Shown: positions 33,149 to 45,655 of the stretch, piece after piece | Position numbering within the stretch: position 1 is the stretch's first letter | Layout: each line of letters starts with the position of its first letter | DNA from: Megaustenia siamemsis | Taxonomy: Eukaryota > Mollusca > Gastropoda > Stylommatophora > Ariophantidae | Assembly (NCBI GenBank): GCA_032433765.1 | Contig: JAVIAB010000139.1 | Span: forward strand, 41,398,630 to 41,462,629 | Reading direction: 5' to 3' | Length of the DNA stretch: 64,000 nt | Notes under the pieces: generated by a model | What the model was told of the DNA's origin: nothing | The model's database searches: none | Seen by the model: the letters and a program-made list of their open reading frames with translations, nothing else | Program-made: the position numbers and the translations under genes

Positions 33149-33824
33149 TAGTCTACAATTAGATCGGTACCAAACTTAGTCTACAATCAGATTGGTACCA
33201 AACTTAGTCTACAATTAGATTGGTACCAAACTTAGTCTACAATTAGATTGGTACCAAACTTAGTCCACAATCAGATTGGTACCAAACTTAGTCTACAATT
33301 AGATTGCTACCAAACTTAGTCTACAATTAGATTGGTACCAAACTTAGTCTACAATTAGATTGGTACCAAACTTAGTCTACAATTAGATTGGTACCAAACT
33401 TAGTCCACAATCAGATTGGTACCAAACTTAGTCTACAATCAGATTGGTACCAAACTTAGTCTACAATTAGATTGGTACCAAACTTAGTCTACAATTAGAT
33501 TGGTACCAAACTTAGTCTACAATTAGATTGGTACCAAACTTAGTCCACAATCAGATTGGTACCAAACTTAGTTTACAGTTAGATTGGTACCAAACTTAGT
33601 CTACAATCAGATTGGTACCAAACGTAGTCTACAATCAGATTGGTACCAAACATAGTTCTACAATCAAATTAATACCAAACATAGTTCTACAATCAGATTG
33701 GTACCAAACTTAGTCCACAATCAGATTGGTACCAAACATAGTTCTACAATCAAAATAATACCAAACATAGTTCTACAATCAGATTGGTACCAAACTTAGT
33801 CTATTATCAGATTGGTACCAAACT
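33149..33824. repeat. 28-bp minisatellite, about 24 copies, palindromic core
   Basis: The unit is TAGTCTACAATTAGA followed by TTGGTACCAAACT. Each unit carries the perfect 10-bp palindrome TTGGTACCAA. Units at the right end (33640-33780) diverge (CATAGTTCTACAATCAAA), as at the edges of many arrays. Confidence 0.97.
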
Positions 33825-34087
33825 TAACGCAATTGTCATCCTACATAATGGTTCCAAGTGATATAAAGGGGATTCTGAGGCCTGAGCAACATAGAATCGA
33901 GAAAAATCTTGCCAGGGTTTGTGTTATTGACAGGCCATATCTTTGCTGTGTCCGATCTTAAGTAACCTACCATGACACATCGATTTATTTCGCACGATAG
34001 AAAACCTGTTATATTAACCTGCTAGGTATTGGCTCGGCTTCATAAATGTTTGTTCATTTTTTTTTCGATTCAGCCAGACTCTGAAAG
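33825..34087. other. No recognised feature
   Basis: Spacer between the 28-bp and 19-bp arrays. Confidence 0.5.
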
Positions 34088-34232
34088 TGAGTGTGACGAC
34101 ATCATGTGGGTGTGACGACATCATGTGGGTGTGACGACATCATGTGAGTGTGACGACATCATGTGGGTGTGACGACATCATGTGGGTGTGACGACATCAT
34201 GTGAGTGTGACGACATCATGTGGGTGTGACGA
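34088..34232. repeat. 19-bp minisatellite, about 7.5 copies
   Basis: The unit is GTGTGACGACATCATGTGG, with G/A variation at the penultimate position. Confidence 0.95.
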
Positions 34233-34278
34233 TGCCCATTGACAAATATAAACACAATCAGTTCATTCCCCGCACACT

Positions 34279-34323
34279 CATCATCATGTGCTATACCGGT
34301 TGGCGTAGGCGAACATGTCCCTC
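34279..34323 (-). mobile_element. 45-bp LINE-C 3' end with long target-site duplication
   Basis: The plus strand reads CATCATCATGTGCTATACCG then GTTGGCGTAGGCGAACATG, the extreme 3' end of the LINE-C subfamily seen at 25.04 and 50.68 kb. It is flanked by 26-bp direct repeats (34253-34278 and 34324-34349) differing at one base. In longer copies the next LINE bases are CCACAATC, the same as the start of the right repeat, so the 5' junction shows microhomology. Confidence 0.85.
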
Positions 34324-34498
34324 CACAATCAGTTCATTCCCCGTACACTACGAGGCATAATTAGTACCCTGTTACCTTTTCTTATGTAATGTCAATATGT
34401 GAGTATAGGTTTCCTTTATAGATTATGTTTACATATATTTGTATTATTTACGTATGTCCGTCTGTATCAAAGCAGAATGGAGTTTAATTAGGTGAGAA

Positions 34499-35589
34499 TA
34501 GTGGTAGCGCCTGCAGTGTTGGAAAATAGTCGTAGTCCCAGCAGTGTTGGAATGTTGTTGTAGTCCCCGCAGTGTTGGAATATAGTCGTAGTCCCGGCAG
34601 TGTTGGAATGTTGTCGTAGTCCCAGCAGTGTTGGAATGTTGTCATAGTCCCAGCAGTGTTGGAATGTTGTCATAGTCCCCGCAGTGTTGGAATGTTGTCA
34701 TAGTCCCCGCAGTGTTGGAATGTTGTCATAGTCCCCGCAGTGTTGGAATGTTGTCATAGTCCCCGCAGTGTTGGAATGTTGTCGTAGTCCCAGCAGTGTT
34801 GGAATGTTGTCGTAGTCCCAGCAGTGTTGGAATGTTGTCATAGTCCCAGCAGTGTTGGAATGTTGTCATAGTCCCCGCAGTGTTGGAATGTTGTCATAGT
34901 CCCCGCAGTGTTGGAATGTTGTCATAGTCCCAGCAGTGTTGGAATGTTGTCGTAGTCCCAGCAGTGTTGGAATGTTGTCATAGTCCCAGCAGTGTTGGAA
35001 TGTTGTCGTAGTCCCAGCAGTGTTGGAATGTTGTCGTAGTCCCAGCAGTGTTGGAATGTTGTCGTAGTCCCAGCAGTGTTGGAATGTTGTCATAGTCCCC
35101 GCAGTGTTGGAATGTTGTCGTAGTCCCAGCAGTGTTGGAATGTTGTCATAGTCCCGGCAGTGTTGGAATATATTCGTAGTCCCTGCAGTGTTGGAATGTT
35201 GTCGTAGTCCCCGCAGTGTTGGAATGTTGTCATAGTCCCAGCAGTGTTGGAATGTTGTCGTAGTCCCCGCAGTGTTGGAATGTTGTCGTAGTCCCAGCAG
35301 TGTTGGAATGTTGTCGTAGTCCCAGCAGTGTTGGAATGTTGTCATAGTCCCCGCAGTGTTGGAATGTTGTAGTCCCCGCAGTGTTGGAATGTTGTCATAG
35401 TCCCAGCAGTGTTGGAATGTTGTAGTCCCCGCAGTGTTGGAATGTTGTCATAGTCCCCGCAGTGTTGGAATGTTGTAGTCCCCGCAGTGTTGGAATGTTG
35501 TCATAGTCCCAGCAGTGTTGGAATATAGTCGTAGTCCCCGCAATGTTGTAATGTAGTCGTAGTGGCCACATTGTTAAAATATAGTCGTT
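34499..35589. repeat. 28-bp minisatellite, about 39 copies
   Basis: The unit is CAGTGTTGGAATGTTGTC followed by ATAGTCCCCG or GTAGTCCCAG. A 25-bp variant lacking three bases (GTTGTAGTCCCC) alternates with normal units from 35360. Both ends contain diverged units. Confidence 0.97.
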
Positions 35590-36130
35590 CTGATATAGAT
35601 GACCTAGTCTATCTGTATTTCTAAGGTGAACAAGATTCAGTTTCTTTCTCTAAAGGACCGCGTGGCGATGTCTCGGTAGATCAGAGCTGTATCTAAGTAC
35701 ACATCTATGTATGTAATCGTTTATATTTGCTAGTTTAAAGTCTTGTAATTCTGACGAATGCCTGTAACCAAAATGTTTATATGTTGGTTGTCTTTTCCAT
35801 TCAGTGAAGCCGCATTAGACCTTTTCATGCTTATTTTCCTACTTAATATCTCCATTAAAGCTCGGAAAAATATCAAGACTTCAACCTTCATGGATCTAAG
35901 AGTAATGGCTGATGTTGCACCATGACATTACACCGTTATCAATATAAACGTCATCATCTTTACGCTAGATCTTATTGAAAGGAGTTGTGTTTATGACTGG
36001 TCCAGTGTGTTCTCTGCTTGATGCCGTAGTTAGTGAAGAACCGGGTTGTTCAGGGGTTTACACTGTGAAGGCCCCTCCCCCCTCTTTCCTGTTTTCTCAA
36101 ACTTTCTACCTCTTTCCTTGCTTGAAAGAC
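35590..36130. other. No recognised feature
   Basis: Spacer, nothing assignable. Confidence 0.5.
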
Positions 36131-36136
36131 GGAAAT

Positions 36137-36270
36137 GAAAGAAAGTAAGAAAGAAAGAAAGAATGAGAGAAAGAACGAAATAAAGAAAGAAAGAAATAAG
36201 GAAAGAAAGAAAGAATAAATAAAAGAAAGTACGAAAGAAATAAATAAAGAAAGAAAAAGAAAGAAAGTAA
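36137..36270. repeat. Imperfect (GAAA)n tract
   Basis: GAAA units broken by T, C and G substitutions. Confidence 0.9.
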
Positions 36271-36456
36271 AACTTTTATCTATCGCCTATTCAGTAATCA
36301 GTAAACTGTCTATCCTCGGGTTTTATTTAAAATTAACAAAGGCCACAAATTTGTTCTGGAATTATATTTCAACAAGTTCCTGTCGAGATTGTATACATGC
36401 ACTAATCAAGACCAGGAGTAAAACAGACAGTAAGAATGATAACAGAGAGTGAGAGT

Positions 36457-36569
<113 letters not shown>

Positions 36570-37617
36570 CCTCTACAGAATTAGAAGTGTACACACAAAC
36601 GATGACCTTCGTTCTGGTGGTTCTATTCAGGTTAACATCTGGTTTAAATCTATTTTCTTTCTTGATTTTATTTTAGCCTCCTTTCTTTACATTTCACATT
36701 CTCGGCTGCTATTTTTGCTTCATAGTTTAACGGTTTGTTCTGTTTTACTGACCGTCAGTGACTGAAATATTATTTGTATAAACATGATAATGGGGTTTAT
36801 TGGTATTTTTATTACAGGGAAGGGGCATACAATAATAGTACCATACCGCTGCTACTCTATGTTTTCTTATATCGTACTACATGTTTACTTTGTGGGTTCA
36901 AATCATGGCTGCACCAGTTGGGATTTTTATTTATGATTTCTCTCTGCGGCAACCACCCCTGGTCTCAGCAGCGAGGCCCGGCTTGAAACGTTAATTACTC
37001 ATCGACGGAAAAAAAAATATGAGTACCTCCGAAGACGGAGTTATCTGCCTGTGCGGCGAGGGACCCCTGTGCACACGGCTGCCAGGGAAAAATGGATTAA
37101 CACGCAAAATTAAGTTCCTAGTCTCTAGGGACTTCGTCAGAGGTAAAAGCTGGCGAACGCAAAAAAAAAAAAATTGTAATGTCCATAATTTATTAAAGAC
37201 AATCTGCACATTAATTGGTGATGTGGTCGGGATCACGCCAGGCCGCCCTATATTAGCAGAGAAAATCTTTGATATTCATTTTCAGAGGCTACTCAGCTCC
37301 AAAGCCGTGTTAGTCTGGAAAAATAATTGGAACGGGACCGTCGATATCAGCAGTCAAGCATACCAACCATTCAGCCAGCGACGCCTTAGGCGGGAGAGGG
37401 GTATCGTTGACATTTCTCGCTGTTATTACCTCTATAACTTCACAAGCTAGACCCCCCATTACTCTTTATTGACAAATATATATCTCTTTGAAGAGTCCTT
37501 ATAAAAGCGGCCATAGAAGTAATCAATGGATAGTTTTTATGAAGCTTTGAATTGGGCGGTTCCTGATATCATGTTGGCAACTGCTCTTTGGCTCAATACC
37601 ATATAGTATTTTATATG
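36570..37617. other. Spacer with an unassigned 143-codon frame
   Basis: The plus-strand frame at 37019-37450 contains EDGVICLCGEGPLCTRLPGK, then a run of Lys from an A tract. It resembles nothing I recognise and is crossed by a poly-A run, so it may be chance or an old retroposed sequence. Confidence 0.4.
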
Positions 37618-38081
37618 CTTCTTCTTCTTCCTCTTTCCTTCCTCATCTGCCTTTCAGCATCGAGGGGAGATATAATTTGCGGTCTTTTACTCTTCTGTTT
37701 GTCTCTGCTGCTGTTATGTTTCCTAGTGATTCTAATATTCCATCGACACATCTTTTTCGGGGTCGACCCTTGGGTCTGGTGTTCTCACAACGTTTGTTGA
37801 AGGCTCGTTGTGTTGTGTTTTGTTCTTTCTGCCTTGTCACGTGGTCAAACCATTTTATCTGTTGTTTCCTTATATATTCTATGGCGGGGGCTATTCCTAG
37901 TTTTTTTCTGAGTTCTTCATTTCTGATCTTATCTCTCAGACTGTTTCCTGTCATTCGTCTAACACATTTCATCTCTGTAGAGGTTATTTTTCTTATTGTT
38001 CTTGCATCTAGGGTCCAGGTCTGGCATTGGTAGCACAACGTTGGGATGAAGATTGTATTATATAGAGCTCTTCATCCCAAC
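37618..38081 (-). mobile_element. LINE-E copy with 5' terminal inverted repeat
   Basis: The frame at 37643-38038 encodes CYQCQTWTLDARTIRKITST, MKCVRRMTGN, KKLGIAPAIEYIRKQQIKWF, DHVTRQ and RPKGRPRKRCVDGILESLG, the post-catalytic part of a LINE reverse transcriptase without stops. The 3' tail is CTT-rich on the plus strand. At its 5' end GTTGGGATGAAG (38040-38051) and CTTCATCCCAAC (38070-38081) form a perfect 12-bp inverted repeat. Confidence 0.88.
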
Positions 38082-38297
38082 ACTTTCTATTCTTCTTGCG
38101 CAAATAAATTAAACTATGATATGTGTTATTTCTTTTCAGCATTGATCTAAATCTAACCCTACAAGAATACCAATCTTGATAGATTAGATCCTTCTCGCAG
38201 AAACGCTAGGACTAGCGCATCAGCTGTGGTTAACTACAGGTCTGTGGAGTCATGGCACGGAACTATCAATCCCAAAACTATAAGATGTTTGTTTCAG
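38082..38297. other. No recognised feature
   Basis: Spacer between LINE-E and the candidate exon. Confidence 0.45.
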
Positions 38298-38364
38298 GGA
38301 GGCAAAGGAGCAGTAGAGCTGGAAACTGTCAGCGACCCACAGCTGATGGCTTCCGTCAAGATCG
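38298..38364 (+). CDS. Candidate internal exon, unknown protein
   Basis: TTTGTTTCAG precedes and GTGAGT follows a 67-bp segment whose frame reads GGKGAVELETVSDPQLMASV and then KI. The flanking signals fit animal splice sites, the segment is less AT-rich than its surroundings and the peptide looks protein-like. No partner exon was found on either side, and such signals arise by chance in a window of this size. I do not recognise the protein. Confidence 0.22.
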
Positions 38365-38444
38365 GTGAGTTAGAACCATCCAGATCGTACTTCACCTCTT
38401 CGCGGTGCCTCCAGTAACAGACTATCCTGTCAAGTCCGGCCCAG

Positions 38445-38545
38445 CGATTAGGGATCAAAGAGAGAAGGCAATCTGGTACTCAAAAATAGCATGCTAAAGT
38501 CGGATGTATGGGTCTAATGGCACAAATATCACGGTTCTACTGCTT
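38445..38545. repeat. Dispersed repeat family 6, copy 2
   Basis: GGGATCAAAGAGAGAAGGCA, CTCAAAAATAGCATGC and AAAGTCGGATGTATGGGTC correspond to the segment at 29.37-29.46 kb. Confidence 0.5.
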
Positions 38546-38561
38546 ATTACAACACAATCAA

Positions 38562-38653
38562 TCTATTTAAGACAACATATTTAAGATAACCTATTTAACA
38601 CAACCTATTTAACACAACCTATTTAACACAACCTATTTAACACAACCTATTTA
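38562..38653. repeat. 15-bp minisatellite
   Basis: CTATTTAACACAACC repeated, with AAGACAAC and AAGATAAC variants at the left edge. Confidence 0.92.
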
Positions 38654-38704
38654 ACGTCCTTCTAAGGATGGATGACGAGGGTGACAATCAATTCCTTTAG
38701 TAGT

Positions 38705-39132
38705 CATCGGGACAACGAAAGAAAGAAAGAAAGAAAACACCGACTCCACATATTAGTCATCGGGTGAGCGAGAGAAAAAGAGAAAATAAACACCGACTCC
38801 ACATATTAGTCATCGGGTGAACGAGAGAAAGAGAGAAAAGAAACACCGACTCCACATATTAGTCATCGGGTGAACGAGAGAAAGAGAGAAAAGAAACACC
38901 GACTCCACATATTAGTCATTGGGTGAACGAGAGAAAGAGAGAAAAGAAACACCGACTCCACATATTAGTCATTGGGTGAACGAGAGAAAGAGAGAAAAGA
39001 AACACCGACTCCACATATTAGTCATGGGGTGAACGAGAGAAAGAGAGAAAAGAAACACCAACTCCACATGTTAGTCAGCGGATGAACGAGAGAAAGAGAG
39101 AAAAGAAACACCGACTCCACATATTAGTCATC
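38705..39132. repeat. 53-bp tandem repeat, about 8 copies
   Basis: The unit contains CACCGACTCCACATATTAGT, CATCGGGTGAACGAGAG and AAAGAGAGAAAAGAAA. The first unit has a longer GAAA run. The array ends where a LINE-C 3' end begins. Confidence 0.95.
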
Positions 39133-39680
39133 ATGAGAAAGGAGGCATGACAGGAGGCGTTGGTGATCATGTCTCTCCATGTCTCTCCATCTCTCTCACA
39201 CACAAACGTTTCCTATGAACGCTGCTGTTGACTTCTCTGTTTGTTCCTCCCCGTTATCGCTTTGCCTTCCTCTATCTCCTTTCCTTCAACATTTTCAGTT
39301 TTTCTCCCCGTATCACACACCCAAAGATAATGGGCTGTTTTTTTCTTTCTTTCAAAGAATTAAAGGAAATTTCTTTGTGGTATGACCCCACTCAGAGCCT
39401 CTTCGTTGTTCTTTCTAATTGTCTGCTGTAATCTCAACATTCTTTCTGTTTAAGCCACATTTCCGTAGCCTCCAAGTGCCGTCTTGATTTTTTAAGTGAT
39501 CCATGATTCACTTCCATATAAGAGGCTTGGCTCTATGTCACATTTGAGAACTCTTACTTCTTGTGATAAAGATAGGATGCACAGAGGGTTTATCATTTGA
39601 TGACAAGCTTCCCTTGTCGCGAGTAATCTTCAGTTAAACTCTATGCATCTTCCTTCCAAGGTTATTATCATGTCGGGAGG
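39133..39680 (-). mobile_element. LINE-C remnant, degenerate
   Basis: GGTGATCATGTCTCTCCATG near the left end, then scattered matches in the LINE-C order (ATCTCCTTTCCTTCAACATT, TGATCCATGATTCACTTCCA, TTGGCTCTATGTCACATTTG). No open frame survives. Confidence 0.6.
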
Positions 39681-39904
39681 TATTTGAACTGATTGATTTG
39701 TTATATTTTAGTTATTTTCTCAATTTATGACCTCCTTATTCAACGTCATCTTCCTTCTACCTGTGTGTTACTTTTGTCCAAATGTAACTTCGTACTTCAA
39801 CTTTTGTATATCAACAATATCCACATTCAACTTCACTACTCCTACATTTTACATTTCAGATGCCCAACTTCACATTCAAAATTTCAACATTTCGGCTTGC
39901 ATTG

Positions 39905-40862
39905 CTGCACGGGCCCCTTCGAAGTTAGATCAGGTGTAAGACAAGGGTACGTACTATTACACACACACACACACACCCACCCCACCCCTCTTCTTTTACT
40001 GTTTATTACATACATGGACTATATATACAAGTTAACCAACCCATCAGAGACAGAGGAAATAAGCGAGTTTTTATTTGCAGACAATCAGGCACTAATACAT
40101 GGAAAAATAGAATACCCACAAGAACACTTAAATAAACACAACAGCACAGGCACAAAATACAACGTGAAAATCAACATCAACTAACCAGAAGTAATGAATA
40201 GCGAAAAAGATAAACAGAACATCAACATAACTATAGAAGGCAGGCAGCTAAATCAAGTAAAGGAATTCAAATACCTAGGAAGTTTAGTGACAAAAGACAA
40301 TTCACAAACAGCAGAGATAGACTCAAGATGTATCACAGCTTGTCAAATCATTGGGCAGCTATCACCACTATTGCCCAACAAGGAAATAACTCTAGAGGCA
40401 AATCGGGCACTATACAATACAATCTTCATCCCAATGTCGTGCTACCAATGCCAGTCCCGGACCCTAGATGCAAGAACAATAAGAAAAATAACTTCTACTG
40501 AGATGAAATGTGTCAGATGAACGATAGGAAACAGCATGAGAGCAAAGATTAGAAATTAATAACTGAGAAAAAAAGCTAGGAATAGCTCTCGCCATAGAAT
40601 ATATAAAGAAACAACAGGTAAAATGGTTTGACCACGTGACAAGACAGAAAGATCAAAACACAACATAACGAGCCCTCAATAAACGTTGCGAGAATATCAG
40701 ACCCAAGGGCCGACCACTAAAAATATGGATCGATGGAATTTTAGACGCAGTAGGAAACATAACAGCAGCAGAAGTGAACAGAAGAGCAAAAGACCGCAAA
40801 TTATATCTCCCCTCGACGCTACAAGGCAAAAGAAGAAGGAAAGAAGAAGAAGGAGGAGCTTG
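39905..40862 (+). mobile_element. LINE-E copy including reverse-transcriptase core
   Basis: From the 5' end this copy encodes GPFEVRSGVRQGYVL, a conserved motif before the catalytic site; FLFADNQALIHG, the YADD box reading Phe-Ala-Asp-Asn, so the second Asp is lost; VKEFKYLGSLVTKDN; CYQCQSRTLDARTIRKITST; and then a broken C-terminal region. An (AC)n tract of about 18 bp sits just after the first motif. In-frame stops follow from about 40183. This is the only LINE-E here that reaches the catalytic region; it is inactive. Confidence 0.88.
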
Positions 40863-41405
40863 TATTGCTGTCTGAAATTGTAACCGCCCCCAAATATTTG
40901 TCCTATCCCAAACAGATGTCACGTGTTCCCAAACAGATCCCACATTATCTGTGATATTCTACATTGCACCAACGTCATGATACTAAAGTAAACATGAGAA
41001 ATATTTTCGTGTAAGAAAACTCAAATTACCTGTTTTATTTAGCATCATCACAAATCTTCACATACTGTTGTTTGTTATAGTTAATATGTTATCTCTTAAT
41101 AAACAATGTACATAATTCATTTTAGTAGTACGTTTAACCTCCTGGTTTTAAATTATGACATGAAACATGCCTCGTATAATTAGGGGCAATTGAACATCAA
41201 GTTTGTGTTAACTCAAGATTGGACTTACAATTTAGTAATTTTGCTCATAGGAGAGTGGCTTTGTAAAAATGATGCTCCAAATTGAATTGAATGAAAACAA
41301 ATAAACAAGGTTTTAATTTAAAACTTATGACATGTTTACAAACGTATTTTGAAAAAAAGTGGAATACTCTTTATTCAATGTATTATGATTCCCACATTGA
41401 TTGGG
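40863..41405. other. No recognised feature
   Basis: AT-rich spacer. Confidence 0.5.
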
Positions 41406-41416
41406 TCTTTTGATAT

Positions 41417-41713
41417 CATCATCATCACGTACCATGTCGGATGTCGTAGGTGATCATGTCTTTCCACAACTTTCGATCTCGACAGCTATTTTTCATTTGA
41501 CCTTCTGCCAAGCCATTCTCTTAAGCTGTCTGATATCTTTTATCTTTGTTTCCCTCTCAATTTTTCCAGTTTTTACAATATATTCCAGCTATTCCTTTCC
41601 CATAACATGGCCAAAAAATTATTTGTTTCTGCCTAGTATTGGATATTAGCTCTCAATTTGCTTTGGCCTCTTTCATAACTTTTTTCATTACTCTTCTTCG
41701 CTGTCCATGGTAT
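41417..41713 (-). mobile_element. LINE-C copy with target-site duplication
   Basis: Starts with a (CAT)n 3' tail and GTCGTAGGTGATCATGTC and is truncated within the region encoding PWTAKKS. TCTTTTGATAT flanks it perfectly (41406-41416 and 41714-41724). Confidence 0.9.
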
Positions 41714-41845
41714 TCTTTTGATATAGATGATCGAATTCTACAGTATCTTTAGGCTTTTTAACTGCCGCCTTTCTCAACTTAAAACGTGAGCTAAAGACAT
41801 TACAACCTCCTAGGTCTAAGATAACCAAATCGACTCGTGGCATTA

Positions 41846-42950
<1,105 letters not shown>

Positions 42951-43005
42951 TTAAATTATAGGAGACCTTCAAATTCACTAAAAATGTACCCTAACAGCGA
43001 TATAT

Positions 43006-44139
43006 ATATATTTTTTGCTGCCCTCCTAAATTACACCTTCGAAAACAGCTCAGGAGATATTTACATTCGCACTAGACCAGATGGCTCACTGTTCAACCTA
43101 GCACGACTAAGAGCAAAAACCAAAACAAATGTTGCCCTACTTAAAGAATTTTTATTTGCTGACGATGCAGCCCTAGTCGCTCATAGTGAGGCCACCCTAC
43201 AGTCGCTGATCAACAACCTGGATAAAGCATGCGACCTTTTTTCACTGTCAATTAATGTTCAGAAGACAGTAATACTAAATCAAGGTGACTTCAAACCTAT
43301 ATCTATTACTCTAAAAGACTGCCCACTAGAATCAGTACAGAAATTTACATATCTTGGATCCACAGTTACGCAAACCATCTCTCTTGATGAAGAAATAAAC
43401 TGTCGAATTGGTAAGGCAGCTACGACCTTCGGCAAACTCACAAAAAGGGCATGGAACAACACGAAACTAACTCAAAAGACTAAACTCTTAATATATCAAA
43501 CTTGTGTGCTTAGCACACTACTATATGGATCCGAAACCTGGACAACATACTCAAACCAGGAAAAAAGACTAAATGTCTTCCACATGCGATGTCTCCGCAA
43601 AATAATGCACATCAAATGGCAGGACAAAATAACCAACTTAACTGTCCTGCAACGTGCTAAGACCCTAACAATCATGTCGATGCTCAGAAGTCGAAGGCTA
43701 AGATGGCTGGGGCATGTCCAACGGATGGAAGAAAAACGCATTCCTAGGCAAATACTATATGGCGAGCTAAAACACGGAAAACGACAAATCGGCAGACCTA
43801 AACTACGATATAGAGATATCTGCAAATCATCTCTGAAAGACTTCTCCATCTGTGAAAACGACTGGCAAAATCTGGCAAGTGATCGCACATCATGGAGAGC
43901 ACGTATAAGGAACGGTATAACAACATTTGAGACTGTTCTAAGACAGGACTTAGAAGAGAAGAGACTCATGAAAAAGGATGGTAAACCCTGTGGACCAGCG
44001 AGCCTGACCTGTTCATTATGTGACCGCGTGTGTTTGTCAAACATTGGTAGAATTAGCCACGAGAGAAGCTGTTCGGCAAAAACAATACCTCAAAAAAATA
44101 CGCAATAGCCTCCACTAGACCGTCTGACAAGACGAAAAG
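43006..44139 (+). mobile_element. LINE-A, 5'-truncated, long intact frame
   Basis: An open frame to the stop at 44108 encodes the C-terminal part of a non-LTR reverse transcriptase. Motifs in order are RLRAKTKTN and LFADDAALVAHS (the YADD box, both Asp present), SINVQKT, FTYLGSTVT, LLYGSETWTTYS, FHMRCLRKIMHIKWQDKITN, RLRWLGHVQRMEE, KRQIGRPKLRYRDICK and a terminal CSLCDRVCLSNIGRISHERSC-type Cys-Cys-His-Cys motif. The endonuclease and fingers regions are missing by truncation, so it cannot move by itself. The absence of stops over about 365 codons suggests a young copy. Both flanks are TA-rich, so a target duplication cannot be read with certainty. Confidence 0.93.
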
Positions 44140-44141
44140 CG

Positions 44142-45028
44142 CCATATATATATATATACTCAGCTATGTTCGGTTTTCAACTGCTAAAGGCTCTTAAGTT
44201 CTTCACTTTAACAAGGCATATGACTTGTATTTTCCGTCTCCGCTTGACTAGGTACTCAGTTTTGTCTACAGCAACTTTAGAGAACACTATAAACAAAGTC
44301 AACGCGGTTTTACTGAGTAATTGATAATTTTTAAGAGAGTACAATTTCTACATGACGGAAGCAATTTAATTTGTATTATCACAACATGCAATTATTCTGG
44401 TTAAAAAATGTAATTTTTTTTCCCAAGAAACTCAATTTAAAAAATAACATTCTCAGTAAAAATGGTAAATCATTCACGACCACATTTGATAACAATAACT
44501 ACCATGATACTCCTTATACAGAAATGAACTGCGTTTAAATACATTTATTTCAATGAACAAATATGAACAGTGAATTGTAATTTGCCTGTGCCTACAATTT
44601 TATGACCACCGATTTCTAACTGATGTTTTAAGCTTGTTGCTTATTTCCTTGATACAGTTTGAGTCTCGTACATTTCCTCTCTAAAATACATTCAAGCAGA
44701 TTAGAGAAACTTATATCATGAATTATATCCATATTTGTTGTAGGCAATGGGATATTTTACTTCAGAAAATGTCTACCAAGTTAGTTTGTGTTATTTTTCT
44801 CATCCTACTCAATAAGATACTAAAATACGTTAGCACAACAATACATTAAGCTAGAAATTTCACACTCTTTTTCACTGTCGGATGTTAGAACCACATCCCA
44901 TGAAATATCAGTTTTCATAAATAGAGAATGTAGTAAGCTCCGGTCATCTTCTCCTACAAATTCTGTAATATTTGTAAAACAGTAATTAAAATGCTATTTT
45001 GCCGTCGAAATGAGCAGTCTTAGAATAC
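44142..45028. other. AT-rich spacer
   Basis: Nothing assignable. Confidence 0.5.
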
Positions 45029-45540
45029 TTTTATTTTATAAACAACTTTACTTTTGCTCAGCTTTACTTTATTAACAACTTTACTTTTGCTCAGCTTTAC
45101 TTTATAAACAACTTTACTTTTGCTCAGCTTTACTTTATATACAACTTTACTTTTGCTCAGGTTTACTTTATAAACAACTTTACTTTTGCTCAGCTTTACT
45201 TTATATACAACTTTACTTTTGCTCAGGTTTACTTTATATACAACTTTACTTTTGCTCAGCTTTACTTTATAAACAACTTTACTTTTGCTCAGCTTTACTT
45301 TATATACAACTTTACTTTTGCTCAGGTTTACTTTATATACAACTTTACTTTTGCTCAGGTTACTTTATATACAACTTTACTTTTGCTCAGCTTTACTTTA
45401 TATACAACTTTACTTTTGCTCAGGTTTACTTTATATACAACTTTACTTTTGCTCAGGTTTACTTTATATACAACTTTACTTTTGCTCAGGTTTACTTTAT
45501 ATACAACTTTACTTTTGCTCAGCTTTACTTTATATACATA
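45029..45540. repeat. 33-bp minisatellite, about 15.5 copies
   Basis: The unit is CTTTACTTTATATACAAC followed by TTTACTTTTGCTCAG, with ATAAACAAC and CAGGTTTAC variants. 33 is a multiple of three, which explains the repeated-peptide ORFs. Confidence 0.96.
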
Positions 45541-45655
45541 TTTAAAGGTTGGATTGCAGAATTATCAATCATTCAATGTCAAATAAAATCATAGACAACA
45601 ACAGAGAAAGTCAGCAAGGCCGTGAAACATCGGTGGTAATTTTATGAACAAACAC

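Noticed and set aside
33149..33824. CRISPR-like array
   Set aside because: Units are directly adjacent without unique spacers, and the genome is eukaryotic.
34866..35345. 159-codon minus-strand ORF
   Set aside because: Translation of the 28-bp array; the period-shifted peptide repeats confirm this.
37019..37450. 143-codon ORF
   Set aside because: It crosses a poly-A tract and resembles no protein I know; kept only as an unassigned frame in the spacer entry.
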